A DNA stretch of 64,000 bases from CAVVPY01 sp963750295 (GTDB taxonomy: Bacteria > Actinomycetota > Actinomycetes > Mycobacteriales > Jatrophihabitantaceae). Below are positions 8,528-17,796 of the stretch, one piece after another. Each line of letters opens with the position of its first letter. Positions within the stretch are counted from its first letter, which is position 1. Both the position numbers and the translations under genes were made by a program. The notes below the pieces were generated by a model that saw only the letters and a program-made list of their open reading frames with translations, was not told the DNA's origin and did not search any database. Location of the stretch: NCBI GenBank assembly GCA_963750295.1, contig CAVVPY010000006.1, positions 62,001 to 126,000 on the forward strand. Direction: 5' to 3'.

Positions 8528-9480
8528 TGCCGGGACGCAGGGCACCGAGGCTGTTCCGGGGGGCGGTTGCTGTCGGGATCGCGTTGGTCATCGGCGGCGG
8601 CACGTACGCCTACCTCGGCTACCAGCACACGTCCGGTCCGGCAGGGACGGTCCGCGGCTACTTCGCGGCACTTGCCCGATCGGATGCCGCGGCCGCGCTC
8701 GGGTACGGCGACCTGCCGCGCGGATCGCACGCCTTCCTGACCGCGGACGTCCTTCGCGAACAGCAGGACACCGCGACCATCACCGCCGTCCACGTCGACG
8801 AGGTCAGCCGGACCGGGGCGAGGGCCACGGTCCGCTACTCGTACCGGCTCGACTTCCCCGGGCGCGGGCTCGACATGACCGGCAGCATCGGGCTGCACGA
8901 GCGGGACGGCGCCTGGCGGCTGGACGCGGCGGCGGTCCCGGTCGCGCTGACCGTCAGCCAGGCGTCCAGCCGGGTGACGCTGGCCGGCGCGGCGGTGCCG
9001 GACGGACCCACCCTGCTGTTCCCGGGGGCGCTGCCGGTCCGCATCGACTCTCCCTACCTGGGGGTGGCTCCCGCGAGTGCCGCGGTGGGGTTCGCCGACC
9101 CGGTCGAGCACGCGGTCGACCTCGAGGTCAGCGCGGCGGGCCGGCGCACGCTCCAGGCCGCACTCGCCAGCAGGCTGCACCAGTGCTTCCCCGGCGCTGG
9201 CGCGTCGCTGCCGGACTGCCCGCTGCCCACCGGCGTCCGCGCCGTCCCCGGCAGCTTCCGTGGCACCGTCCCGGCCGATCCGGCCGGCCTGGAGTTCAGC
9301 ATGAGCAGCCTGGCCTCGGGCGTGATCCGGGTCGAGGGGCGCGTGCAGTTCACCGGCAGGTACCGGGTGCTCGACTTCCAGAACCTCGCGCAGCCGCGAT
9401 CGGGCAGTCGCTGGCTGCGGGTCGTTGCGCAGATCCCGGCGCGGGGACCTCTCGTCGTGCACTTCCAGGACGAGACGTGA
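8527..9480 (+). CDS. Membrane-anchored extracytoplasmic protein of unknown function (NTF2-like N-terminal region)
   Basis: 317 residues. A basic N terminus (PGRRAPRLFR) and one hydrophobic helix at about residues 12-30 anchor it with the bulk outside. Residues about 38-160 (GTVRGYFAALARSDAAAALGYGD ... then Tyr/Arg-rich strands) look like the NTF2-like domains found in exported wall or lipoprotein proteins. The remainder is all-beta and has two Cys in HQCF and PDCPLP that could form a disulfide. Start ATG 8527 overlaps the recR stop, and its stop overlaps the GTG of the following protease gene (GTGA). It is therefore probably made together with the protease and may be its partner or substrate (inference). 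I do not recognise a named family. Confidence 0.8.
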   Translation: MPGRRAPRLFRGAVAVGIALVIGGGTYAYLGYQHTSGPAGTVRGYFAALARSDAAAALGYGDLPRGSHAFLTADVLREQQDTATITAVHVDEVSRTGARATVRYSYRLDFPGRGLDMTGSIGLHERDGAWRLDAAAVPVALTVSQASSRVTLAGAAVPDGPTLLFPGALPVRIDSPYLGVAPASAAVGFADPVEHAVDLEVSAAGRRTLQAALASRLHQCFPGAGASLPDCPLPTGVRAVPGSFRGTVPADPAGLEFSMSSLASGVIRVEGRVQFTGRYRVLDFQNLAQPRSGSRWLRVVAQIPARGPLVVHFQDET

Positions 9481-10703
9481 GGACGGCCGCGCTCGCCGCC
9501 GTGGCCGCGCTGGTGCTGGCCACCCCCGGTACGGCGGCGGCCGCGCCGGGACCGGCGGGTGCGCCGCAGTACTGGTTCGACGAGTGGCACGTCCAGCAGT
9601 TGTGGGACGGCGGGGCTCGCGGCCAGGGCGTGACGATCGCCGAGATCGACACGGGCGTGAACGCGGTGCTGCCGGAACTGCGCGGCAGAACGTCCTGGCT
9701 GGCCGTGACTTCGGCTCGGACGGCGGAAACGGCCGCGTCGACCGCGACACAGACCGGTTCGGGCACGGCACCGCGATGGCGTCGATTCATGGTCGCCCGG
9801 CCGGGGACGCTCGACATCACCGGTCTCGCGCCGGACGCGAAGCGTGCTGCCGATCGCGATTCCGCTGGACGGGACGTCCGACGCAGGCGAGCAACGACCA
9901 TCTGGCCGAGGCGATCCGGTGGGCCGCCGACCACGGCGCGAAGATCATCAGCATGTCGCTCGGTGGCGAGCGGACGGTGTCGGCAGGGACGCCGTGTGCC
10001 GTGGACGAACAGGACGCGATCCTGCACGCGCTGAGCCTGGGCGCGATCGTGTTCGCCTCGTCCGGCAACGGCGGGCCGGGTGACGCGGTCGAGGATCCCG
10101 GCGTGTGCCTCGGCGTCGTCTCGGTCGGCGCGGTCGACCGCGACGGGATCGTTGCCGACTTCTCGTCGCGCCACCCGTACCTGACGATGACCGCGCCGGG
10201 CGTGAACATCGCGACGCTCGGCCGCGACCCGCAGACCGCCTTCGGCGGCGACGGCACCAGCCAGGCGAACGCGATCGCCTCGGCGGTGGCTGCCCTGGTC
10301 TGGTCGAAGTACCCGCGCCTGACCGGGACGCAAGGTCGTCGCGCGACTGCTCGCGACGCTCGACAACCGCCGGCCGACCCGCGACCCGGCCTACGGCTTC
10401 GGCATCCTGAATGCCGAGAGCGCGGTGACGGCGGATGTCCCGGCCGGGGCGCCGAACCCGGTGGCGGCCGCTGCTGCACCGTTCCTCGCGCGCGAGAAGG
10501 CGCTGTCGGTCGTCCCACGAGTACCCGCCGCGGTCGAGGTGACTGCCCCGCCCGGGCATTTCCGTGTCGGATCCGCGCCGCGGCTGGTGGCCCCGCAGGT
10601 CGTGCACGGGCTCGTGATCGCCGGCGTCGGGGTGCTGCTGCTGGCTGGGCTCACCGTCCTCGGGATGGCCCGCCGACGACAGTCGGCCACACTGCCGACG
10701 TGA
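9477..10703 (+). CDS. Subtilisin-like (S8) serine protease, mycosin-like, membrane anchored (about five frame breaks)
   Basis: Secreted protease with an N-terminal signal (VRTAALAAVAALVLATPGTAAAAP). The catalytic Asp is in IAEIDTGVN (about 9641-9667), the His in RFGHGTAMAS (about 9757-9786), the oxyanion Asn in ASSGNGGPG (about 10058-10084) and the Ser in GDGTSQANA (about 10249-10275). A C-terminal transmembrane helix (VIAGVGVLLLAGLTVLGMA) is followed by RRR, the mycosin topology. The frame changes near 9690, 9787, 9844, 9890 and 10331, mostly consistent with one extra base. All three catalytic residues are present when rejoined. Mycosins process and stabilise type VII secretion systems, but no ESX gene lies nearby, so the substrate is open. 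Confidence 0.82.
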
Positions 10704-10733
10704 GATCTACGCGCCCGACGCGTCTGTAGGGAT

Positions 10734-11240
10734 GTGACCGAGCCGATGGTGCGCAATGGGCAGGCCGCCGACGAGTTGTTCGCTCGGCACTACGTCGCGC
10801 TCGTGCGCCTGGCCGCGCAGTTGGTCGACGACACCGACAGTGCCGAGGACGTCGTCCAGGACGTGTTCGCCGCGCTCGACCCGTCCGGGCCGCTGGAGGA
10901 TCCGCAGCGCTACCTGCGCACCGCCGTGGTCAACCGAGCGCGCTCGGTGCTGCGCCGGCGTCGGGTGGTGCGGACGTTTCTCGGCCGGGCCACCCGCGAG
11001 GACCTTGCCGAGCCGGCCGACGCACCGGCCGTGCGCTCGGCCGAGCGTGCTCGGATGCTGTCCGCGATCGACACGCTGCCGCGGCGCGAACGCGAGGCAG
11101 TGGTGCTGCGCTACTACGAAGACCTGCCCGTGCACGAGATAGCCACGGTGCTCAACGTGTCGGCCGGTGCGGTGTCATCCGCGCTGCACCGGGCGCTGGG
11201 CAGGCTCGCGACGACGATGGGGGACACCGATGCCGGCTGA
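10734..11240 (+). CDS. RNA polymerase sigma factor, ECF subfamily (SigE-family)
   Basis: 168 residues. Region 2 covers about residues 13-50 (LFARHYVALVRLAAQLV, then DSAEDVVQDVFAAL). Region 4 covers about 110-160 (LPRREREAVVLRYYEDLPVHEIATVLNVSAGAVSSALHRAL), with the helix-turn-helix that reads the -35 element. There is no extra C-terminal domain. GTG 10734 has a weak AGGG site; ATG 10746 is possible. The next gene starts 11 bases before this one ends, so it is translationally coupled. A membrane protein encoded directly after an ECF factor is commonly its anti-sigma factor. Confidence 0.92.
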   Translation: MTEPMVRNGQAADELFARHYVALVRLAAQLVDDTDSAEDVVQDVFAALDPSGPLEDPQRYLRTAVVNRARSVLRRRRVVRTFLGRATREDLAEPADAPAVRSAERARMLSAIDTLPRREREAVVLRYYEDLPVHEIATVLNVSAGAVSSALHRALGRLATTMGDTDAG

Positions 11241-11889
11241 GCTGGAACAGACGATCCGGGCCGCGCTGCGCGAGCGGGCGGAGGCCGTCGTGCCGTTGCG
11301 TACCGAGCCGGAAAGCCGTCACCGGCGGCGATGGCTGCCCGCCGCGCTCGCGGCAGCAGCCGTGATCGTCGTCGCGGCCACCGTCTCGTTGGCTGCGAAC
11401 CGGGATTCGACACCGTCCCAGCCGGCGGCCGGGTCACTGGGCGGCTTCGTCGGCTACCAGTGGCGGGTCACGTCCCTGCAGGACCGTGACGGCGTGCTCG
11501 ACGTACCGTCCGGGATCGACGCGACGGTGGGGTTCACCGCAGACGGCCGGGTCGTCGGGGACGACACGGTGAACTACCTCGGCGGTGCGTATGAGGTCAG
11601 CGGGGACGGCTACCACGTCACCGACGCGACCTCGACTCTCGTGGGCTACGGCGGCCGCGATCCGGCGCGGGTGCGGGTCATCTACGCCGTCGACGCGCTG
11701 TTCTTCACCGCCACCGAATCGGCGCCGGCCGGCGGACCCGTCGTCGTGATCACCGCGCAGGTCGACGGCGACACGTTGACGCTGCACACCAACGGCATCG
11801 AGAGCCTGACCGTGACGCTGACCCGAGCCGGCGTCCAGGACGGTGCTTCGGTGGCCACCGCCACCCCGTCCTCGACCGCCACCGGCTGA
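11230..11889 (+). CDS. Membrane-anchored protein with META/HslJ-like outer domain, possible anti-sigma partner
   Basis: 219 residues from ATG 11230, which overlaps the sigma gene. There is a cytosolic N-terminal segment of about 35 residues (LEQTIRAALRERAEAVVPLRTEPE) and one transmembrane helix (about residues 36-56). The outer domain pattern YQWRVTSL ... VGFTADGRVVGDDTVNYLGGAYEVSG ... GDTLTLHTNG resembles META domains. The cytosolic part carries no zinc-binding HXXXCXXC motif, so it is not a classical ZAS anti-sigma factor. A sensor/anti-sigma role is inferred only from the gene order and topology. Confidence 0.72.
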   Translation: MPAELEQTIRAALRERAEAVVPLRTEPESRHRRRWLPAALAAAAVIVVAATVSLAANRDSTPSQPAAGSLGGFVGYQWRVTSLQDRDGVLDVPSGIDATVGFTADGRVVGDDTVNYLGGAYEVSGDGYHVTDATSTLVGYGGRDPARVRVIYAVDALFFTATESAPAGGPVVVITAQVDGDTLTLHTNGIESLTVTLTRAGVQDGASVATATPSSTATG

Positions 11890-11898
11890 CGCCCCAAG

Positions 11899-12016
11899 GT
11901 TTCCCCGCTTCTGTCCGGTTGCGGCGGCGGTAACCGACCACTAGCGGGGAAACCGGTGGCCGTTTCCCCGCTTCTGTCCGGTTGCGGGGGCGGTAACCGA
12001 CCGCAAGCGGGGAAAC
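11899..12016. repeat. Two tandem 63-bp repeat units with inverted GTTTCCCCGC/GCGGGGAAAC ends (locus B)
   Basis: Units run from 11899 to 11953 and from 11962 to 12016, a 63-bp period with an 8-bp spacer. Each has GTTTCCCCGCTTCTGTCCGG, a G-rich centre, TAACCGACC and ends in GCGGGGAAAC. The termini are exact inverted complements of 10 bp. The two copies differ at a few central positions. The pair sits between the stop of the gene ending at 11889 and the stop of the convergent leuA gene at 12019, the same context as locus A. Confidence 0.88.
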
Positions 12017-12018
12017 CC

Positions 12019-13756
12019 TCAGCCGCGGGCCGCCCGGTTCAGCGCGCTGATCACGGCCCGCAGCGACGCCTGCACGATCGACTCGCTGATGCCGACGCCC
12101 CAGAGCACGTCGCTCGCCGATCTCGATCTCGAGGTAGGCCGCCGCCTCGGCGTCACGGCCGGACGTGAGCGCGTGCTCGGCGTAGTCGAGCACGCGGACG
12201 TCGACCCCGCCGAGACCCAGATCGACCTCGGACAGCGCGTCGCAGAACGCCGCGATCGGGCCGTTGCCGACGCCGGTCAGCACATGCTCGGTGCCGTGCG
12301 CGCGGACGATCGTCGACGATCCGCTCGATGCCCTCGTCGCTGGTGGACGAGAACTTCACCAGTTCGAACGCCCCGGGTGCCAGGTACTCCTGCGTCGAAG
12401 ATCTCGTACATGCGCGCCGCGTCGACCTCGCCGCCCTCGCCGTCGGTGTGGCGCTGGATGACGTGGCTGAACTCGATCTGCAGCCGGCGCGGCAGGTCGA
12501 GCTTGTGGTCGACCTTCATGATGTAGGCGACGCCGCCCTTGCCGGACTGCGAGTTCACCCGGATCACGGCCTCGTACGAGCGGCCGACGTCCTTCGGGTC
12601 GATCGGCAGGTACGGGATGTACCACGGCATCTCGCCGATCGGCTTCCCGGCCGCAGTTGCCGCCCGCTCGAGATCCTCGAAGCCCTTCTTGATCGCGTCC
12701 TGGTGCGAGCCGGAGAACGACGTGTAGACCAGGTCGCCCGCGTACGGGTGCCGCTCGTGCACGTCGATGCGGTTGCAGTACTCGGCGGTGCGGCGGATCT
12801 CGTCGATGTCGCTGAAGTCGATCATCGGGTCGATGCCCTGGCTGTACAGGTTCAGGCCGAGCGTCACGAGGTCGACGTTGCCGCTGCGCTCGCCGTTGCC
12901 GAACAGGCAGCCCTCGATCCGCTGCGCGCCGGCGAGCACGGCCAGTTCCGCGTCGGCGGTCGCCGTCCCGCGGTCGTTGTGCGTGTGCACCGACAGGCAG
13001 ATGTGCTCGCGCCGCGAGAAGCTGCCGCGACATCCACTCGATCTGGTCGGCGTAGACGTTCGGCGTCGACCGCTCGACCGTGCACGGCAGGTTGAGCACG
13101 ATCTCGCGCTCGGCCGACGGCTGCCACGCGTCCATGACCGCTTCGCAGATCTCGAGTGAGAAGTCCAGTTCGGTGTCCATGAAGATCTCGGGCGAGTACT
13201 CGAACCCGAACGTCGTGTCGGGCAGGTAGATCTCGCCGAACTTCATCACCGCATTCGTGCCGTCGACCGCGACCGCGCGGCACTCGGCGCGCCCGTCGCC
13301 GGGCCAGCCGAACACCACCCGACGGAAGGTCGGCGCGGCGGCGTTGTACATGTGCACGGTGGCATCACGTGCCCCGACCAGTGATTGGACGGTGCGCTCG
13401 ATGAGTTCTTCACGCGCCTGGGTCAGCACCGAGATGCGGACGTCGGCCGGGATGCGGTCACCCTCGATGAGGCTGCGGACGAAGTCGAAGTCGGTCTGGC
13501 TGGCCGCCGGGAAGCCGACCTCGATCTCCTTGTAACCCATCCGGACAAGCAGGTCGAACATCGCGTTCTTGCGCGCGGCGTTCATCGGGTCGATCAGGGC
13601 CTGGTTGCCGTCGCGCAGGTCGGTCGAGAGCCAGCGCGGGGCGGTGGTGATGGTCTTCGTCGGCCAGCGGCGATCAGGCAGGTCGACGGCGGGGAACGGC
13701 CGGTACCGATGACACGGCAGACCGGACGGGCGTTGCGGGTGTGGTGCGTTGCTCAT
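12019..13756 (-). CDS. leuA: 2-isopropylmalate synthase (about four 1-base insertions)
   Basis: First committed enzyme of leucine synthesis: acetyl-CoA plus 2-ketoisovalerate gives 2-isopropylmalate. ATG 13756 follows a GGAG site. The DRE-TIM barrel has the metal/substrate motif STDLRDGNQALIDPM and the metal His pair in SVHTHNDRGTATADAE. The C-terminal LeuA allosteric domain contains VGNGPIAAFCDALSEV, the regulatory region where leucine binds. The frame breaks near 13022, 12380, 12310 and 12105; each is repaired by removing one base. The rejoined protein is about 578 residues, normal for the actinobacterial long form, ending at 12019 next to the 63-bp repeats. It is preceded by a Leu-codon leader peptide. 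Confidence 0.93.
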
Positions 13757-13829
13757 GACGGATGCTCCATGGAGATGGGGGGAGCGGTCGGCGTGCTGCG
13801 GCCCGCGACGAGGGGCCGACCGGTACGGG

Positions 13830-13874
13830 TTACCGGGCCTCGCCGCGGCGGCGAAGAAGCAGCGCGCGCGTCAT
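13830..13874 (-). CDS. leuA leader peptide (attenuation)
   Basis: A 14-codon reading frame, MTRALLLRRRGEAR, lies 74 bases upstream of the leuA start on the same strand. It has three consecutive leucine codons (CTG CTT CTT); CTT is rare in a genome of this composition. Ribosome stalling at these codons under leucine shortage would change the fold of the following G/C-rich leader RNA and so control leuA. Leader peptides with Leu runs ahead of actinobacterial leuA are known from comparative work on amino-acid leaders. The peptide itself is seen in the sequence; its regulatory effect is inferred. Confidence 0.75.
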   Translation of the reverse strand: MTRALLLRRRGEAR

Positions 13875-14035
13875 GATGGACCCAAGCGTATCGCAGCGGA
13901 CGCCGGCCGGACCGGCAGCACGGGCCCGTCCGGCCCGTACCGGCCATCGCGTACGACGGAAACAGTTGTAGATGACTGCGAAAGCACCGGAATTCGTTGT
14001 TGTGGGCCGCTGACGGTGTCGGTAGCGTGGGCGCG

Positions 14036-15519
14036 GTGACGACATCCTCCGCCAAACGCACAGTCCAGAACTTCATCAACGGCGCCAAGGTCGATGCCAA
14101 GGACGGCCGGCAACTCGATCTCGTCGACCCGACCACCGGCGAGGTGTTCGGGACGTCGCCGCGGTCCGGCGAGCAGGACGTGGACGCCGCGTACTCCGCC
14201 GCCGCGAGCGCGTTCGAGTCGTGGCGCGACAGCACGCCGTCCGAGCGCCAGCGTGCGCTGCTCAAGTTCGCCGATGCGATGGAGGACCGCGCCGAGGACA
14301 TCATCGCCGCCGAGTGCCAGAACACCGGCAAGCCGATCGAGCTCACGCGCACCGAGGAGCTGCCGCCCGCGATCGACCAGATCCGCTTCTTTGCCGGTGC
14401 CGCCCGGCTGCTCGAGGGGCGCAGCGCGGGCGAATACCTGGCCGGGCACACGTCCTACATCCGTCGTGAGCCGGTTGGTGTCGTCGGCCAGGTGACGCCG
14501 TGGAACTACCCGATGATGATGGCTGTCTGGAAGTTCGCGCCCGCGCTCGCCGCCGGCAACTGCGTGGTGCTCAAGCCGAGCGACACGACGCCGGTGTCGA
14601 CTGCCCTGATGGCCGAGATCGCGGCCGAGTTCCTGCCCCCTGGCGTGTTCAACGTCGTGTGCGGTGACCGCGACACCGGTCGTGCGGTCGTCTCGCACCG
14701 CACCCCGGCGATGGTGTCGATCACCGGGTCCACGCGTGCCGGGTACGAGGTGGCGTCCGCGGCCGCGAAGGATCTCAAGCGCACGCACCTCGAACTCGGT
14801 GGCAAGGCGCCGGTGATCGTGTTCGACGACGCCGATCTCGAGCATGCCGCCGAGAACATCGCGATCGCCGGCTACTTCAACGCCGGCCAGGACTGCACGG
14901 CCGCGACGCGAGTGCTGGTCGGGCCGCGGGTGCACGACGACTTCGTCGCCGCCCTCGCCGAGCAGGCCAAGGGAACCAAGACCGGATTGCCCGATGACGA
15001 GGACGTCCTCTACGGCCCGCTCAACAACGCCGACCAGCTCGACCGGGTCGGCGGATTCTCGACCGGCTGCCCGACCACGCGTCCGTCCTCGCCGGCGGCG
15101 CGCGCCAGGGCGATCGCGGCTATTTCTGGTCACCGACCGTCGTCAACAACCTCCGGCAGGACGACGACGCGATCCAGAACGAGATATTCGGCCCGGTCAT
15201 CACCGTGCAGCAGTTCAGCGACGAGGACGAGGCGGTGCGCTGGGCCAACGACATCGAGTTCGGGCTCGCGTCCTCGGTCTGGACCAAGGACCACGGGCGG
15301 GCGATGCGGGTCAGCCGGCGCCTGGACTTCGGCTGCGTCTGGGTCAATGCGCACATCCCGATCGTCGCCGAGATGCCGCACGGTGGGTTCAAGCACTCCG
15401 GCTACGGCAAGGATCTCTCGGTGTACGGCCTCGAGGACTACACCCGCATCAAGCACGTCATGCACAACATCGACGATCTGACGCGGCTTCGAGCGGACGA
15501 ACAACCCGACCAGCCCTAG
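14036..15519 (+). CDS. patD: Gamma-aminobutyraldehyde dehydrogenase (putrescine degradation; one 1-base deletion)
   Basis: NAD-dependent aldehyde dehydrogenase converting 4-aminobutyraldehyde to GABA. The cofactor/oxyanion motif VTPWNYPMM is near residue 154, the general base is Glu253 in HLELGGKAP, and the nucleophile is Cys287 in NAGQDCTAATR. One base is missing near 15057 (GGATT.CTCGAC). After repair the frame runs through LDRLPDHASVLAGG and EIFGPVITVQQF to PHGGFKHSGYGKDLS and the C terminus, about 494 residues. The assignment to aminobutyraldehyde rather than betaine aldehyde rests on the linked polyamine ABC transporter and gabT. It starts 280 bases from leuA in divergent orientation and ends 9 bases before the ATPase gene, so it is the first gene of the polyamine operon. 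Confidence 0.85.
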
Positions 15520-15528
15520 TCTCTGCCC

Positions 15529-16608
15529 ATGACGTCTGATGCCGTCGCCTTCGACAAGGAGGGCGCGGCCGCGGTGGCGGCCGGCATCCGGCTGCGCGGG
15601 CATCCGCAAGGAATTCGGGCCGGTCGTCGCCGTCGACCACCTCGACCTCGACATCGCCGACGGCGAGTTCTTCGCGGTGCTCGGCCCGTCCGGATCGGGC
15701 AAGACCACCGTGCTGCGCATGATCGCCGGCTTCGAGACGCCCACCGCCGGGACGATCGAACTCGGCGGCGAGGACGCGACGAAGCAACCGCCGTTCCGGC
15801 GCAACGTGAACACCGTCTTCCAGGACTACGCGCTGTTCCCGCACATGACGGTCGAGCAGAACGTCGGCTACGGGCTTCGGGTCAAGCGGGTCGCCAAGCA
15901 GGAGCGCGCGCAGCGGGTCCGCGAGGCGCTCGACCTGGTCCGGCTCGGCGACCTCGGCGCGCGCAAGCCCAGTCAGCTGTCCGGCGGGCAGCGCCAGCGC
16001 ATCGCGCTCGCCCGGGCACTGGTCAACCGGCCGCGAGTGTTGTTGCTCGACGAACCGCTCGGCGCCCTCGACCTGAAGCTGCGCGAGCAGATGCAGATCG
16101 AGCTCAAGGCGATCCAGCGCGAGGTCGGCATCACCTTCGTCTTCGTCACGCACGACCAGGACGAGGCGCTCACCCTGTCCGACCGGCTTGCCGTGATGCG
16201 CGCCGGCCGGATCGAGCAGGTCGGACCCGCGGGCGAGGTGTACGAGTCGCCGGCGACTCGGTTCGTCGCCGAGTTCGTGGGGACGTCGAACGTCATCTCC
16301 GGCGAGGCTGCGCGAACGATCCTCGGTGCCGACCGGGCGGTCGCCGTCCGTCCGGAGAAGATCCGCATCGACGATCCGGCCGACGGATGACGTGCGGGTG
16401 GACGGCACGGTGCGTGAGGTCGTCTACGCCGGCTCGCAGACCCGAGTCGTTGTCGACTCGGCCCCCGGCCCGAGCCTTCTCGGTCGTTCTGCTCAACACC
16501 GACGTCGAGCCGGTCGACGTCCACCGCGGCCAGCGGGTGACCCTGTCGTGGCCGCGCACTGCCTGTCGTGAGCTTGGCGCCCCAACCGAGATGGAGAAAA
16601 CGCGATGA
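15529..16608 (+). CDS. potA: Spermidine/putrescine ABC transporter ATP-binding protein (about three frame breaks)
   Basis: ATPase of a polyamine importer. After the N-terminal 20-25 residues, one extra G near 15600 shifts the frame. Then come RKEFGPVVAVDHLDLDI, Walker A GPSGSGKTT, Q-loop VFQDYALFPHM, signature LSGGQRQR, Walker B LLLDEPLGALD and switch His FVTHDQDEA. The C-terminal TOBE-like regulatory domain (VRPEKIRIDDPAD, then VRVDGTVREVVYAG and VLLNTDVEPVDVHRGQ) spans two further breaks near 16387 and 16475. The probable stop at 16606-16608 overlaps the ATG of the binding-protein gene. All nucleotide-binding motifs are intact. Confidence 0.9.
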   Translation: MTSDAVAFDKEGAAAVAAGIRLRGHPQGIRAGRRRRPPRPRHRRRRVLRGARPVRIGQDHRAAHDRRLRDAHRRDDRTRRRGRDEATAVPAQREHRLPGLRAVPAHDGRAERRLRASGQAGRQAGARAAGPRGARPGPARRPRRAQAQSAVRRAAPAHRARPGTGQPAASVVARRTARRPRPEAARADADRAQGDPARGRHHLRLRHARPGRGAHPVRPACRDARRPDRAGRTRGRGVRVAGDSVRRRVRGDVERHLRRGCANDPRCRPGGRRPSGEDPHRRSGRRMTCGWTARCVRSSTPARRPESLSTRPPARAFSVVLLNTDVEPVDVHRGQRVTLSWPRTACRELGAPTEMEKTR

Positions 16609-17796
16609 AGAGTCTCACCAGTTCCGCGCTCGCCGTGCTGACGGCGGGCGTCCTCGCGACCGCGTGCGCCAGTTCGGGGTCCAACGGCGACACGTCCAAA
16701 CGCAAGGTCCCGGACGTGGCAATGGCCAAGTCGGTCGGCAAGGGCGAGGGCCAGCTCAACATCATCGCGTGGGCCGGCTACGCCGAGGACGGCACGAACG
16801 ACCCGAAGACCGACTGGGTCACGCCGTTCGAGCAGCAGACCGGGTGCAAGGTGAACGTCAAGATCGGCAACACCTCCGACGAGATGGTGCAGCTGATGAA
16901 GACCGGCCAGTACGACGGGGTCTCGGCCTCGGGAGACGCGACGCTGCGCCTGATCTACGGCGGCGAGGTCGCGCCGGTCAACACCGATCTCGTCCCCAAC
17001 TACAAGACGATCGCGGACTTCCTCAAGAACCGGGCCTTCAACTCCGTGAACGATCAGATGTACGGCATTCCGCACGGCTGGGGCGCCAACTTGCTGATGT
17101 GGAACAAGGCCGATGTGCCCGGGACGCTCGACTCGTGGTCGGCGGTGTTCGACAAGTCCGACGCCTACAAGGGGAAGTTGACGGCGTACGACTCGCCGAT
17201 CTACATCGCCGACGCTGCGCTGTACCTGATGTCGAGCCAACCCGACCTCGGCATCAAGGACCCGTACGCGCTCACCGAGCAAGCAACTCGACGCCGCTGT
17301 CGCCCTGCTGAAGGCACAGAAGGCCAACATCAGTGAGTACTGGGCCGACTACACGAAGGAGGTGCAGGCGTTCGACTCGGGGACCTCGGTGGTCGGCACG
17401 ACGTGGCAGGTCATCGCGAACACCATCGACGCGAACGGCAAGACCAAGGTCGGCACGACCGTGCCCAAGGAGGGCAGCACCGGCTGGTCGGACACCTGGA
17501 TGATCGCGGCGAAGGCCAAGCACCCGAACTGCATGTACGAGTGGATGAACTACATCGTCTCGCCGAAGGTCAACGCCCAGGTCGCCGAGTACTTCGGTGA
17601 GGCGCCGGCGCAGACGCTCGCGTGCAAGTTCACGAGCGACAAGAACCACTGCACGACCTACCACGCGCTCGATGCCGCCTACGCCGCCAACATCCACTAC
17701 TGGACCACGCCGCAGGTTCAGTGCGTGGACGGCAGCGGTAACGACTGCACCGACTACGCGACGTGGGTCACGAAGTGGCAGGAGATCAAGGGATGA
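16605..17796 (+). CDS. potD: Polyamine ABC transporter substrate-binding lipoprotein (one frame break)
   Basis: Extracytoplasmic solute receptor. It has a lipoprotein signal with lipobox LATAC near residue 20. The mature protein starts with QLNIIAWAGYAEDG, the PotD/PotF-type first strand that forms part of the polyamine site. GCKVNVKIGNTSDEMVQLM and YGIPHGWGANLLMWNK are also typical. One extra A near 17283 interrupts EQQLDAAVALL. The rest ends at KWQEIKG. ATG 16605 has a GAGATGGAGAAAA upstream region, and the stop overlaps the permease ATG (ATGA). About 396 residues. The ligand could be putrescine or spermidine. Confidence 0.88.
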
